From NCBI RefSeq assembly GCF_004362215.1, contig NZ_SNWR01000002.1, positions 1,922,001 through 1,986,000 of the forward strand: a stretch of 64,000 bases of DNA. Reading direction: 5' to 3'. Source of the DNA: Paractinoplanes brasiliensis. Lineage in GTDB: Bacteria; Actinomycetota; Actinomycetes; Mycobacteriales; Micromonosporaceae. The notes below the pieces were generated by a model. The model did no database searches. It had not been told where the DNA came from and worked only from the letters and a program-made list of their open reading frames with translations. Made by a program: the position numbers and the translations under genes. Shown here piece after piece: positions 53,093 through 62,027 of the stretch (the stretch's first letter is position 1; each line of letters begins with the position of its first letter).

Positions 53093-53724
53093 CCGGCGGC
53101 GCCCAGGGTCGACGCGGCGGCCCGCATCAGCAGGGTCACCGATGTCGCGCCCGGGTCGGCATGCCCGGCGCTGCGCTCCCCCAGATAGCTGGCCCGGCCT
53201 TTGCGCGCGACGAGCGGGACAGTCGCCTCCCGGCCCTGATCGGCGGCGTCCGCGGCAGCTTGGAACGCGGCCGTCACGTCGGCGCCGCCGGCGAAGGCCG
53301 TCTCGAGGGCTTCCACGGCGGGGGTCAGCGCGTCCACCATCGTCTTGTCGCCCGGGGACGCCTTGCCGCGCGCGACCACGCCGTCGAGCCCCGAGCGCAG
53401 AACCTTGGCGAACCCGGGCCCGTCCAGCACCGAGTCGGCGGCGGCCGACATGCGCAGGAACGCCGTGCCGTACAGGGGTCCGCTCGCCCCGCCGACCTTG
53501 CTGATCAGCGTCATGCCGACCTTCTTGAACAACGCCGACGGCGTGTCCGGCGGTTCGGCGTCGAGCGCGGCCACGACGGCGGTGAGCCCCCGGTCCATGT
53601 TGACGCCGTGGTCGCCGTCGCCGATGGCCGAGTCGAGCGCGGTCAGCTCGTCCCTGTTCCGTGCCACCAGGTCGGCGAACTCCCTGATCCACGCGCTGAG
53701 CGCCGTCGCGTCCACGGGCGTCAC
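53089..53724 (-). CDS. dhaL: Dihydroxyacetone kinase subunit DhaL (ADP-binding)
   Basis: 211 residues with the nucleotide/Mg site LTALDSAIGDGDHGVNMDRG (Asp ligands), KVGGASGPLYGTAF and DPGATSVTLLM. In the PTS-type system DhaL keeps a tightly bound ADP that DhaM rephosphorylates. GTG at 53724 overlaps the DhaK stop (GTGA); GTG at 53715 is an alternative. Middle gene of the dhaKLM operon. Confidence 0.94.
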   Translation of the reverse strand: MTPVDATALSAWIREFADLVARNRDELTALDSAIGDGDHGVNMDRGLTAVVAALDAEPPDTPSALFKKVGMTLISKVGGASGPLYGTAFLRMSAAADSVLDGPGFAKVLRSGLDGVVARGKASPGDKTMVDALTPAVEALETAFAGGADVTAAFQAAADAADQGREATVPLVARKGRASYLGERSAGHADPGATSVTLLMRAAASTLGAAG

Positions 53725-54722
53725 ACCCCGCGCCGCAGGGCGGGCGTGTTGACCGGGGCGTCCCACAATCGCAGCAGCTCGTCGTCGGCCTTGAGCAGCG
53801 TGACCGAGCAGCCCGCCATGTCGAGGCTGGTGATGTACGGGCCCACCAGCGAGCGCGCGACCGTGATCCCGTTCTTGGACAGCAGCTGCGTGACCTCGTT
53901 GAACATCACGTACAGCTCGATCAGCGGGGTGGCGCCCATGCCGTTGACGAACGCGATGACGCCGTCGCCGCCGGTGAAGTCGAGGTCGGTGAGGATGGGG
54001 CTGACCAGCATCTCGGCGATCTCGTTGGCCGGCGCGACGGGCACGCGGCGGCGTCCGGGCTCGCCGTGGATGCCGATGCCGACCTCCATCTGGTCGTCGG
54101 GCAGGTCGAACGTCGGGTGCCCGGCGGCGGGCACGGTGCACGAGGTGAGGGCGAGACCCATGCTTCGCGCGTACGCGTTGACCTTGCGAGCGACCTCAGC
54201 GACGTCGGTGAGCGGGCGCCCCTCGGCGGCCGCGGCCCCGGCGATCTTCTCGACCAGCACGGTGGCCCCGACCCCGCGCCGCCCGGCCGTGTAAAGGCTG
54301 TCCTGCACCGCCACGTCGTCGTCGACGACCACGGCGATCACCTCGGTGCCCTTGTCGGCGGCGACCATCTCGGCCGCCAGCTCGAAGTTCATGACGTCGC
54401 CGGTGTAGTTCTTGACGATGTGCAGCACCCCGGCACCGCCGTCGACCGCCTCGGTGGCCGCGACCATCTGATCGGGCACGGGCGAGGTGAAGACCTCCCC
54501 GGCGCAGGCGGCGTCGAGCATGCCCGGCCCCACGAACCCGGCGTGCAGCGGCTCATGGCCCGACCCGCCCCCGGACACCAGCCCGACCTTGCCCTGAACA
54601 GGCGCGTCGCTACGCACGACGACACGATTCTCGAAGTCGACCCGCAGCTCCGGGTGAGCGGCGGCAAGCCCGTGCAGCGCGTCGACGATGACATCAGCGG
54701 GATCGTTGATGAGCTTCTTCAT
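53721..54722 (-). CDS. dhaK: Dihydroxyacetone kinase subunit DhaK (substrate-binding)
   Basis: 333 residues. Conserved GGGSGHEPLHAGFVG, NYTGDVMNFELAAEM and the covalent substrate His in GIGIHGEPG. It binds dihydroxyacetone as a hemiaminal and receives phosphate from DhaL-ATP, forming dihydroxyacetone phosphate for glycolysis. A GAGGAG ribosome site precedes the ATG. First gene of the operon. Confidence 0.96.
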   Translation of the reverse strand: MKKLINDPADVIVDALHGLAAAHPELRVDFENRVVVRSDAPVQGKVGLVSGGGSGHEPLHAGFVGPGMLDAACAGEVFTSPVPDQMVAATEAVDGGAGVLHIVKNYTGDVMNFELAAEMVAADKGTEVIAVVVDDDVAVQDSLYTAGRRGVGATVLVEKIAGAAAAEGRPLTDVAEVARKVNAYARSMGLALTSCTVPAAGHPTFDLPDDQMEVGIGIHGEPGRRRVPVAPANEIAEMLVSPILTDLDFTGGDGVIAFVNGMGATPLIELYVMFNEVTQLLSKNGITVARSLVGPYITSLDMAGCSVTLLKADDELLRLWDAPVNTPALRRGV

Positions 54723-54813
54723 GGTGGCTCCTCACCGATGGGGAACGACCTACCGCCCTCAAGCTACGCCGGAGATCGCCGCGTTACGAGACCGTCACGA
54801 CACGTTCACGCAG

Positions 54814-56022
54814 TTACCAGTCGTGGACCGACCCGTCGAGGCGCCGGGCGACGGGGAGGTACCTCGGCTCGTACGGGAAGCGGGCGGCCGCCTCGTCGTC
54901 GTAGGTGATGCCGAGGCCGGGCGCCTCCGACGGGTGGAGCATGCCGCCTTCGAGCCGCGGGGCGCCGTGGAAGACCTCGTACGTCGCGGGGGTGTGGCCC
55001 ATGTGTTCCTGGATGCCGAAGTTGGGCACCGAGATGTCGACGGCCACGGCCGCCGCGGTGGTGACCGGGGACAGGTCGGTGGCGCCGTGCGAACCGGTGC
55101 GGACCTGGTAGAGCGCGGCCAGGTCGAAGATGCGCCGCAGGTGGGTGATGCCCCCGGCGTGCACGACGGTGGTGCGGACGTAGTCGATGAGCTGTTCGGT
55201 GATCAGCTGTTGCACGTCCCAGATCGAGGTGAGCACCTCGCCGGTCGCGATCGGGGTGGTGGTGTGCTGCCGGATCAGGCGGAACGCCTCCTGGTTCTCG
55301 GCCGGGGTCGGGTCCTCCATCCAGAACAGGCGCAGGTCTTCGACGCTCTTGCCGAAGCGGGCGGCCTCGATCGGGGTGAGCCGGTGGTGCACGTCGTGCA
55401 GCAGGTGGATGCCGAAGCCGAATCTCTCGCGCACCTTGCCCAGGTAGCCCGGCGCGAAGTCGAGGTATTCCTCGGTGCTCCACGCCTGCTCGTCGGGGAG
55501 CGCGGTGGCGGCCGGCTCGTAGATCGTGCCCTTGCGCACCCCGTAGCTGCCGCTCAGACCGGGCACGGCGGCCTGCGCCCGGACGGCTTTGAAACCCTTT
55601 TCCGCGTACGCCGCCACGTCGTCGAGCAGTTCGTCGGTGCTCGCGCCGCTGGCGTGGCAGTAGACCAGCACGCCGTCCCGCGAACGTCCGCCGAGCAGCT
55701 GATAGACCGGCAACCCGGCCACCTTGCCCTTGATGTCCCACAACGCCACGTCGACGGCGGCGATCGCGGTCATGGTCACCGGCCCGCGCCGCCAGTAGGC
55801 CCCCTTGTAGAGGTACTGCCAGGTGTCCTCGATGCGGGCCGGGTCACGCCCGATCAGCAGCGGCGCCAAATGATCCCGCAGGTAGGACGCCACGGCCAGC
55901 TCGCGCCCGTTGAGCGTGGCGTCGCCGAGCCCCGTGGCCCCGTCCGATGTGGTGATCCGCAACGTCACGAAGTTCCGCCCCGGCGACGTGATCAGAACCT
56001 CGGCCCGCTCGATCGTTGCCAT
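54814..56022 (-). CDS. Mannonate dehydratase-family enolase-superfamily enzyme (ManD/RspA-like)
   Basis: 402 residues, matching the usual ManD length. Features: YWRRGPVTMTAIAAVDVALW, metal-site stretches LLHDVHHRLTPIEAARF and FWMEDPTPAENQEAFRL, TGEVLTSIWD, and a C-terminal PNFGIQEHMGHT. Family members dehydrate D-mannonate or D-gluconate to 2-keto-3-deoxy acids, with widely varying activity. ATG 56022. A TATAC-containing stretch upstream (CTGTATACCGG) is compatible with a GntR-type operator. Confidence 0.9.
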   Translation of the reverse strand: MATIERAEVLITSPGRNFVTLRITTSDGATGLGDATLNGRELAVASYLRDHLAPLLIGRDPARIEDTWQYLYKGAYWRRGPVTMTAIAAVDVALWDIKGKVAGLPVYQLLGGRSRDGVLVYCHASGASTDELLDDVAAYAEKGFKAVRAQAAVPGLSGSYGVRKGTIYEPAATALPDEQAWSTEEYLDFAPGYLGKVRERFGFGIHLLHDVHHRLTPIEAARFGKSVEDLRLFWMEDPTPAENQEAFRLIRQHTTTPIATGEVLTSIWDVQQLITEQLIDYVRTTVVHAGGITHLRRIFDLAALYQVRTGSHGATDLSPVTTAAAVAVDISVPNFGIQEHMGHTPATYEVFHGAPRLEGGMLHPSEAPGLGITYDDEAAARFPYEPRYLPVARRLDGSVHDW

Positions 56023-56183
56023 CGATCCTGTATACCGGTGCCCGGCCGGTCCCGCTGCCCGGATACGCGCGGGTCGGCCGTCGAACGCTTGCCGCTGCTG
56101 ACCGCGCCGCGGGGCGGCAACCTGATGAGCCGGACCGTGCGCACGTCGGCCCCGCTGCGGGCTTCGACGAACGCGGCGCCGGC

Positions 56184-56972
56184 CTACGTCCGGTCGTTCA
56201 CGGCCTGGCGGACCTTCTCGGCGAGTTCGTCCCACAACTTGGGGGCGGCGCCAATGGTCAGCTCGGTGGTGAACTCCGCTCCGTGGCCGCCGAGCACCAC
56301 GCCGGCCTCCCGGGCGATCAGGGCGCCGGCCGCGATGTCCCACAGGTTCGTGTCGAGCGCCAGCCCGCCGTCGAGGCGTCCGGCGGCCTGATAGACCAGG
56401 TTGAGCGCGGCGGGCACCCGGCGGATGTCGCCCGAGACCGGCAGCAGCTCGCGGATCACCCGGCCCGCGCGTTCCTTGGTGGCCGGGTTGGGCTGGAAGC
56501 TCACCCCGACCAGCGCCTTGTCCAGCGTCGAACCGCCCGGCGCCGGAAGCGGCTCGCCGTTGAGGAACGCGCCGCCGCCGTCGACGGCGCTGAACGTCTC
56601 GCCCGCCACAGGTTCGTGCACGACTGCCACCCGGGGACGGTCGCCCTCGTACAGGGCGATGCAGACAGACCAGGGACCCGTACGGCTGACGTAGTTACGC
56701 GTGCCGTCGAGCGGATCGATCACCCAGCTCCAGCCGCTGGACCCCGTACGCCCGTGCCCCTCCTCGGCCTGGATCGCGTCTGCCGGCCAGGCGGCGTGGA
56801 CGGCGTCGACGATGAGCTGTTCGCTGGCGATGTCGACGTCGGAGACCACGTCGTTGGCGTGCGCCTTGGGCGCGCCCATCCGCAGGGTGCTCCGCCTGTC
56901 CAGCTGGAGCCGGCCGGCCCGGACGGCGAGTTCGGCGGCGAGGTCACGGGCGGCGGTCAGGTCTCGATCCAC
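56184..56972 (-). CDS. Inositol monophosphatase-family phosphatase
   Basis: 262 residues with all metal motifs: HANDVVSDVDIASEQLI, AEEGHG, the signature WVIDPLDGTRNY and the C-terminal LDTNLWDIAAGALIAREAG. Mg-dependent, Li-sensitive phosphatases of this fold act on inositol-1-phosphate, histidinol phosphate or fructose-1,6-bisphosphate. The exact substrate cannot be set. GTG start at 56972. Confidence 0.93.
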   Translation of the reverse strand: MDRDLTAARDLAAELAVRAGRLQLDRRSTLRMGAPKAHANDVVSDVDIASEQLIVDAVHAAWPADAIQAEEGHGRTGSSGWSWVIDPLDGTRNYVSRTGPWSVCIALYEGDRPRVAVVHEPVAGETFSAVDGGGAFLNGEPLPAPGGSTLDKALVGVSFQPNPATKERAGRVIRELLPVSGDIRRVPAALNLVYQAAGRLDGGLALDTNLWDIAAGALIAREAGVVLGGHGAEFTTELTIGAAPKLWDELAEKVRQAVNDRT

Positions 56973-57001
56973 ACCGGCACGCTATCCCGCCGACGGGTTC
57001 C

Positions 57002-57580
57002 TCAGCCGTGCAGGGCCGGGCGATAGAGCAGCTCCTGGGTCCGGCCGTCGAGGGTTCGGCTCTCGACCAGGTCGAGGTCGAAGTCGGCGGCGCCGCGCCA
57101 CAACGGGTCGTCACCGGTGCGGCCGGTGATCACGGGGAAGATGGTGACCTGGACGAAGTCGACCAGGCCGGCGGCCATCAGCGCCCGGTTCATGCCGAGG
57201 CTGCCGTGGGAGCGCAGCGGCACCGGGGACTCCTGCTTGAGCCGGGCCACCACGTCGACAGCGTCGCCACGCTCGACGGTGGCGTCGGGCCAGTCGAGCT
57301 TGTCGTCGAGGGTGCTCGACACCACGGTGGCCGGCAGGTTGACCATCCGGGTCACCCAGGGATCGAACACGGCCTGCTCCTCCCCCGAGCTGAGCAGCTG
57401 GGTGAAGACACGGTAGGTGTTGGCCCCGAAGACCATCCGCTGCTCCCGCTCGTACAGGGCGAGGCGGTGCTCGAGCAGTTCGGGGCCCTGCTTGCCCCAG
57501 TAGCCACCCCAGTCGCCGCCGTCTGCGCCGCCGAAGCCGTCGAGGCTGCTGAAGACGTCGAAGGTGTAGGTCACGGTCAT
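57002..57580 (-). CDS. RibD C-terminal/dihydrofolate reductase-like protein
   Basis: 192 residues: VTYTFDVFSSLDGFGGADGG, MVFGANTYRVFTQLLS, LRSHGSLGMNRALMAAGLVD, VTIFPVITGRTGDDPLW. This is the widespread stand-alone RibD-C reductase family, NADPH-dependent in some members; substrate unknown. ATG 57580 with GAGGAGA upstream. Confidence 0.9.
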   Translation of the reverse strand: MTVTYTFDVFSSLDGFGGADGGDWGGYWGKQGPELLEHRLALYEREQRMVFGANTYRVFTQLLSSGEEQAVFDPWVTRMVNLPATVVSSTLDDKLDWPDATVERGDAVDVVARLKQESPVPLRSHGSLGMNRALMAAGLVDFVQVTIFPVITGRTGDDPLWRGAADFDLDLVESRTLDGRTQELLYRPALHG

Positions 57581-57788
57581 GACGTTCTCCTCAATGCTTG
57601 TCGTCACGACCTCAGACCGGGGATGCGCCGGAAACTCATCGGTGGCGGACCCTGTTCTGACGCGATGGCCTCCGCACCACCGCTGACCTCGGACGACGAC
57701 GAAGAGGCCCGGAACCGGTGGCGCCGGCTGCTCGCGGTCGTGCTCCGGCTCGTGCTGCTGGAGACGCCGTTCGGCAAACAGCCGCTTG

Positions 57789-58682
57789 TCATAGGTACTT
57801 GATGGCAGTCAGCTCCTCGGCGGCCTCCCACAGGCGGCGGCCCACGACCGGGTCCGCGGCCTCGGCGCTCGGCTTGACCGGCACCGCCCGGCCGCGTACC
57901 TCCAGGAACCCGGACGGGCCGAAGAACTCGCCGCCGCGCAGACCGGGCTCGGTCGCCGCCCGTAACTGCGGTTCGGCGCCCCGCTCGAGGGACTGGGTCA
58001 TCACCAGACCGGCGGTCGCCAGGATGCGGCCGACCCGGCCCCGGTGTTCCCAGGCACGCGGCGTCAGGTTGGTGCGCGTCATACCGGGATGCGCCAGCAC
58101 ACTGATGACCGGCGACCGGGCGGCGCGCAGCCGGCGGTCCAGTTCGAGGCCGAAAACGGTGGTGGCGAGCTTCGAGACCCCGTACGCGCGACTGCCGCCG
58201 TAATCCCGCTCGGACATCAGGTCGTCGAAGTTCAGGCGAGCCGGCTTGTGGGTGATCGAGCTGAGGCTGACCACCCGGGCGGCGGGCGCCGCGCTCAGGG
58301 CGTCGAGCAGCAGGCCGGTCAGCAGGAAATGACCGAGCATGTTGGTGCCCAAGTGCATCTCGAAGCCGTCGGACGTGGTGCGGCGCTCACCCAGCAGCAC
58401 CAGGCCGGCGTTGTTGACGAGCAGGTCGACGACGGGGTGATCGGCGGCGAGCTTGCCCGCGAAGGCACGGACCGAGGCCAGCGAGGCCAGGTCGAGCTCG
58501 CGCACCTCGGTGTCGCCGCCCATGCTCCGGGCTGCCTCGGCGCCCGCCTTCGTGTTGCGCACCGCGAGGACGACGTGTGCGCCCGCGCGGGCCAGTTCGG
58601 TCGCGGTGACCCGCCCCAGCCCCGAGTTGGCGCCGGTCACGACGGCCACCCGGCCCCGCTGATCAGGAATGTTGATCGTCAT
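57789..58682 (-). CDS. Short-chain dehydrogenase/reductase
   Basis: 297 residues. Cofactor motif TGANSGLG, acidic DLASL loop, NNAGLVL, catalytic Ser in VVSLSSITH and YGVSK (YxxxK). Resembles the retinol dehydrogenase/protochlorophyllide-like SDRs common in actinobacteria. Divergent from an XRE/MmyB regulator, a frequent pairing in which the regulator responds to or controls the SDR. Confidence 0.93.
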   Translation of the reverse strand: MTINIPDQRGRVAVVTGANSGLGRVTATELARAGAHVVLAVRNTKAGAEAARSMGGDTEVRELDLASLASVRAFAGKLAADHPVVDLLVNNAGLVLLGERRTTSDGFEMHLGTNMLGHFLLTGLLLDALSAAPAARVVSLSSITHKPARLNFDDLMSERDYGGSRAYGVSKLATTVFGLELDRRLRAARSPVISVLAHPGMTRTNLTPRAWEHRGRVGRILATAGLVMTQSLERGAEPQLRAATEPGLRGGEFFGPSGFLEVRGRAVPVKPSAEAADPVVGRRLWEAAEELTAIKYL

Positions 58683-58729
58683 AGGGCGACGCTAGGACGC
58701 TTTCCCGGCCGTCCCGTCGCACCGCTCAG

Positions 58730-58830
58730 CCTAGGTCAGCCAGACCCACCCTCGCCTCCCCGCCCGGCCGCCTCCCCGCCCGGCCGCCTCCTCGCCCGGC
58801 CGCCTCTTGCCTGGGTCGGGCAGACCTACC
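58730..58830. promoter_or_regulatory. Two 21-bp direct repeats flanking a tandem repeat in the SDR/XRE gap
   Basis: CCTAGGTCAGCCAGACCCAC(C) at 58730-58750 and CCTGGGTCGGGCAGACCTAC(C) at 58810-58830 match at 17 of 21 positions, start-to-start 80 bp. They lie at equivalent spots upstream of each divergent gene and are the best candidate binding sites for the XRE regulator. Confidence 0.65.
58753..58800. repeat. Three 16-bp tandem repeats
   Basis: CGCCTCCCCGCCCGGC at 58753, 58769 and (one change) 58785, with a fourth decayed copy. They separate the two putative operator sites. Confidence 0.85.
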
Positions 58831-58862
58831 TTTGTCGCGGCGGGGCGCGGCACACTTACGGC

Positions 58863-59744
58863 ATGAGCAACCCGCACGCCCGTGAGCTCGGCGATTTCCT
58901 CCGCGCCCGCCGCGGTCGGCTCACCCCGCAGGACGTCGGCCTGGAGCCGGGCGGCCGGCGAAGGGTGACCGGCCTGCGCCGCGAGGAGCTGGCGCTGCTG
59001 GCCGGCCTGAGCACGGACTACTACCAGCGCATGGAGCAGGGCCGTGACCTGCGCCCGTCCGACGACGTGCTCGACGCGCTGGCCGCCGCGCTCGACCTCG
59101 ACGAGGAGGAACGCCGCCACCTGTTCGCGCTGGCCCGCGCGGCCCGCCGCCCGGCGGCCCACGGCTCGGAACCCGGCCGCCTCCCCCGCCGTCCCGAGGT
59201 GGTGCCGCCCAGCACCCGCCGGCTGCTGGCCGTCATGGCCACCCCGGCCGTGGTGCTCGGCCGTCACCTCGACCTGCTCGCCTGGAACACGATGGCCGAG
59301 GCGCTGCTCGGCGACCCGGCCGGCTACCCGGCCGAGCAGCTGAACATGCTGCTGCTGATGTTCGACGACAGCCGCACCGACGACCGGCGTTGCGAGTACT
59401 GGGAGCAGCAGACCCTGGACTACATCGGCATGATGCGCGCCGCGGTCGCCGCCGACCCCACCCACCCGCGGGCCACCGCCGTGATCGGCGAGCTCAGCAT
59501 TCGCAGCCCCGAGTTCCGGCGGCTGTGGGCCCGGCACGACGTCCGCGAGTCGGTCAGCGGGGTCAAAACCTTCCACGCCCCGGAGGTCGGCGACATCAGG
59601 CTCAACTGGGACACCTACCCCCTGCCCGGCAACCCCGGCCCGGTGCTGCTGGCCTACACCGCCGAACCGGGCACCCCCGACGCCGACCGCCTGCAACTGC
59701 TGGCCGCCCTGCATGCCACCCGCACCGGCCGGACGTCCCGCTGA
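58863..59744 (+). CDS. XRE-family regulator with MmyB-like ligand domain
   Basis: 293 residues. The N-terminal helix-turn-helix is RVTGLRREELALLAGLSTDY followed by YQRMEQGRDLRPS; the C-terminal MmyB-like PAS-type domain includes VVLGRHLDLLAWNTMAEALL and WARHDVRES. MmyB-type domains are thought to bind fatty-acid-like ligands. Divergent from the SDR gene. Confidence 0.93.
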   Translation: MSNPHARELGDFLRARRGRLTPQDVGLEPGGRRRVTGLRREELALLAGLSTDYYQRMEQGRDLRPSDDVLDALAAALDLDEEERRHLFALARAARRPAAHGSEPGRLPRRPEVVPPSTRRLLAVMATPAVVLGRHLDLLAWNTMAEALLGDPAGYPAEQLNMLLLMFDDSRTDDRRCEYWEQQTLDYIGMMRAAVAADPTHPRATAVIGELSIRSPEFRRLWARHDVRESVSGVKTFHAPEVGDIRLNWDTYPLPGNPGPVLLAYTAEPGTPDADRLQLLAALHATRTGRTSR

Positions 59745-59874
59745 CAGCGGCAGAGCCCCCTCTCGCCCGCCAGTCGGGCAGGTCGCGCCGCCCGCGCCCA
59801 CAGCGCCGCCGGCCCGGCAAATCGCACCCCCCACACCCCACGGCCAGCGTACGAGAAACCCCACCACCGACCCC

Positions 59875-59997
59875 GGTTATCCACATTCCAGAGTTGTCCA
59901 CAGCGCTCGGCGCCCACCAACCCCAAGATCGTCCCAACTGAATAAGATCGGTGCTGGGCGGGGGTCCCCCGGTTGGGGTGGGCCCTGTCCGAAGTGG
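59875..59997 (-). repeat. Dispersed repeat element copy B, intergenic
   Basis: TTATCCACA at 59877-59885 and TTGTCCACA at 59894-59902 (17-bp period), GGGGGTCCCCC at 59960-59970, then a GTTGGGGTGGGCCCTGTCC tail. Homologous in order and sequence to the element inside the DhaM fusion gene, with about 15 bp more between the nonamers and the G/C palindrome. Confidence 0.75.
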
Positions 59998-60059
59998 CCC
60001 CTGTCCAAGTGGCCCGTCCGCGTAGACCCATCCGTGTAGGCCCGTCCGTGTAGAGGCCG
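59998..60059. repeat. Short tandem repeats next to element B
   Basis: Three 14-bp units, CCCGTCCGTGTAGA-like, at 60013, 60027 and 60041, ending just after the stop codon of the minus-strand gene. The preceding CCTGTCC(G)AAGTGGCC is also duplicated. Confidence 0.75.
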
Positions 60060-60776
60060 CTAAACGTCGCTCAGGTGGGCGTATTCCAGGAGCGCGCAAG
60101 CCAGCACCAGCCGCGGGTCCAGACCGGCCGGCCCGGCGCCCGCCACGTCGACCCGGTGGGTCCGGTCGATCTTCACGAACTGGGCCACCGGCCGGGCGCC
60201 GACCCGCACCGTGAGGCAGCCCGGCTCCACGTGCAGCATCGCGGCCGGACGGCCCGTCGCGCCGAAGATCGCCCAGCGGGCGCTGGGGACGTCGATCGGC
60301 ACGGCCAGCCGGCCGATGATGCGGTTCATCCGGTTGTCGAGGATGTCCCAGATCTGCAGCGGCCGCGGGTTGATGCGGCGCCAGTCGGCAGTGAATTCCC
60401 GGCCCGCGCGGCGCACCCTGGACCGGATGGTCCGCCGCCCGTCGGTCAGCTGGGCGCGCATCCGGCGCAGCAGGTAGGGCTGTTGGGCCTGCGCCTGCGG
60501 CTTGTGCTGGAGCAGGGTGATCCAGGGTTCGTTGCGCCGGGTCCCGATGGCCTGGATGCCGGGTGCCGAGCGGCGGCGGACCGACATCATCGGCCGGCCA
60601 CTCGCATCGGTGATCTTCAGTTTGGTGGAGGTTTCCGGCTCGGCGAGTCCGAGCGTGAGGAAGCCGGCAACGTCGCTCATCACCTCGTCGGCCATCGTCC
60701 CGCCGTAGGTCTGGAACCAGTACCGTCCGGTCAGGACCTCTTCCGGCCACCCGCCGCGGAGCGCGTCAACCTGCAC
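60060..60776 (-). CDS. Conserved hypothetical protein, possibly LURP/scramblase-like fold
   Basis: 238 residues from GTG 60776. Alternating strands such as TSTKLKITDASGRPMMSVRR, LQIWDILDNRMNRIIGRLAV and WAIFGATGRPAAMLHVEPG look like the repeated strands of Tubby-C/LURP-one/scramblase-type barrels. That fold call is tentative. No signal peptide or membrane helix. Element B and short repeats follow its stop. Confidence 0.6.
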   Translation of the reverse strand: MQVDALRGGWPEEVLTGRYWFQTYGGTMADEVMSDVAGFLTLGLAEPETSTKLKITDASGRPMMSVRRRSAPGIQAIGTRRNEPWITLLQHKPQAQAQQPYLLRRMRAQLTDGRRTIRSRVRRAGREFTADWRRINPRPLQIWDILDNRMNRIIGRLAVPIDVPSARWAIFGATGRPAAMLHVEPGCLTVRVGARPVAQFVKIDRTHRVDVAGAGPAGLDPRLVLACALLEYAHLSDV

Positions 60777-60801
60777 ACCCCAGCACCGTAGATCATCCCG
60801 G

Positions 60802-61974
60802 CTACCGCACCCGTTCGCAGCTGACGGTGGTGTCGTCGCGGTCGGCCGAGCACGTGTCGGCGCCGGGACCGCCGTCGGCCAGGTCGGGCGTCGCGCTGTC
60901 TTCGTAGTCCCATACGATGAGGTCGTCATCACCGGCCTCGCCGTACACGCGGTCGTGGCCCTGGGTGCCGGCCAGCCGATCGTTTCCGGCGCCGCCGCGG
61001 ATGACGTCGTTGCCCGGGGAGTCACTGATCTCGTTGTCGGCCGCGTTGCCCGTCAGAACGTCGTCGCCGCGGCCGCCGTAGAGCCACTCGACGTCGGCGC
61101 CGACCGTGTCGCCCTCGCCGGCCTGGCCGTCGTCGCCGGTGATCCCGTCGAGGTCCACTGTGACGGGAGCGACGTGATCGTCGTAGCTGACCGAGTCGCG
61201 ACCCGCTCCGCCGGAGAAGTGGTCGCGGCCCGTGCCCGCGTCCATCGCGTCGTTGCCATCGCCGCCGTAGGACGTGTTGTTGCCCGGGCCGCCCTGCAAA
61301 TGGTCGCCGCCCGGGCCGCCCGACAGCAGATCGTCACCCGGCCCGCCGACCAGCCAGTCACCGCCGTTGCCGCCGTAGAGGCGATCATGCCCGTACGAGG
61401 AAACGGGGTTGACCGGTTTTCCCGGGCCGGCCACATAGGTGTCGAGGTAGTCGTTGCCGTCGCCGCCGTTGATGCCGTCGTTGCCGGCCGCGCCGATGAG
61501 GAAGTCGGTCCCGCCGTAGCCCCAGATCGAGTCGTTGCCCGCGCCCGCCTGGCCGAACACGTCGCCCTGCAGGAAGTCCTGCCGGGGTCCGCCGAGAAGT
61601 TTGTCGCTGCCGGGGCCGCCGTTCGCCGTCATCGGCAGGTCGCTCTTGTTGACGACCGTGTCGTTGCGGTCGTACGTGAACACGCGTACCTGGTTCGGTG
61701 TTCGTGACGTCGTGCAGCGCACCCTCGTCCGGTCGCCCTCGACCGGCTTGCAGCCTTTGCCGGCGCGGACGGCGACCCGGTCGTCGATGGTGACCGTACG
61801 GCCGGACCGCGTGACGACGACGTTGTTGACCGCTTTCTGGCCCGCGGCGTACTGAACCACGTACGGGCTGGTCACCGACGCGACGCCCGCGGCCGCGGCC
61901 TGGGCCGGCAGTGCGGGGAGGACGACGCCGAGGACTGCCACCGCGGCGCCGCCCACGAGCCGACGCTTCCTCAT
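60802..61974 (-). CDS. Secreted RTX-type calcium-binding repeat protein
   Basis: 390 residues. Signal peptide (LVGGAAVAVLGVVLPALPAQA). An N-terminal domain of about 100 residues precedes at least ten GGxGxDx(L/I)x nonapeptide repeats (GGNGGDWLVGGPGDDLLSGG and similar) that form a calcium-stabilised beta-roll. No catalytic domain seen; two C-terminal Cys in CSADRDDTTVSCERVR could form a disulfide. Probable surface or extracellular structural protein. Confidence 0.9.
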   Translation of the reverse strand: MRKRRLVGGAAVAVLGVVLPALPAQAAAAGVASVTSPYVVQYAAGQKAVNNVVVTRSGRTVTIDDRVAVRAGKGCKPVEGDRTRVRCTTSRTPNQVRVFTYDRNDTVVNKSDLPMTANGGPGSDKLLGGPRQDFLQGDVFGQAGAGNDSIWGYGGTDFLIGAAGNDGINGGDGNDYLDTYVAGPGKPVNPVSSYGHDRLYGGNGGDWLVGGPGDDLLSGGPGGDHLQGGPGNNTSYGGDGNDAMDAGTGRDHFSGGAGRDSVSYDDHVAPVTVDLDGITGDDGQAGEGDTVGADVEWLYGGRGDDVLTGNAADNEISDSPGNDVIRGGAGNDRLAGTQGHDRVYGEAGDDDLIVWDYEDSATPDLADGGPGADTCSADRDDTTVSCERVR

Positions 61975-62027
61975 GGGGCCGGATCGTAGTGCGACGGGCC
62001 CGCCCGCGCGGACCCGTCGCGTCCGGA

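Noticed and set aside
57664..57802. 45-codon plus-strand frame (RWRRLLAVVLRLVLLETPFG)
   Set aside because: No ribosome site, no family and it overlaps the SDR gene end; too weak to list as a gene.
59875..59905. Possible replication origin because of DnaA-like boxes
   Set aside because: Only two boxes, no AT-rich unwinding region, no dnaA/dnaN genes, and the same pair occurs inside a coding gene.
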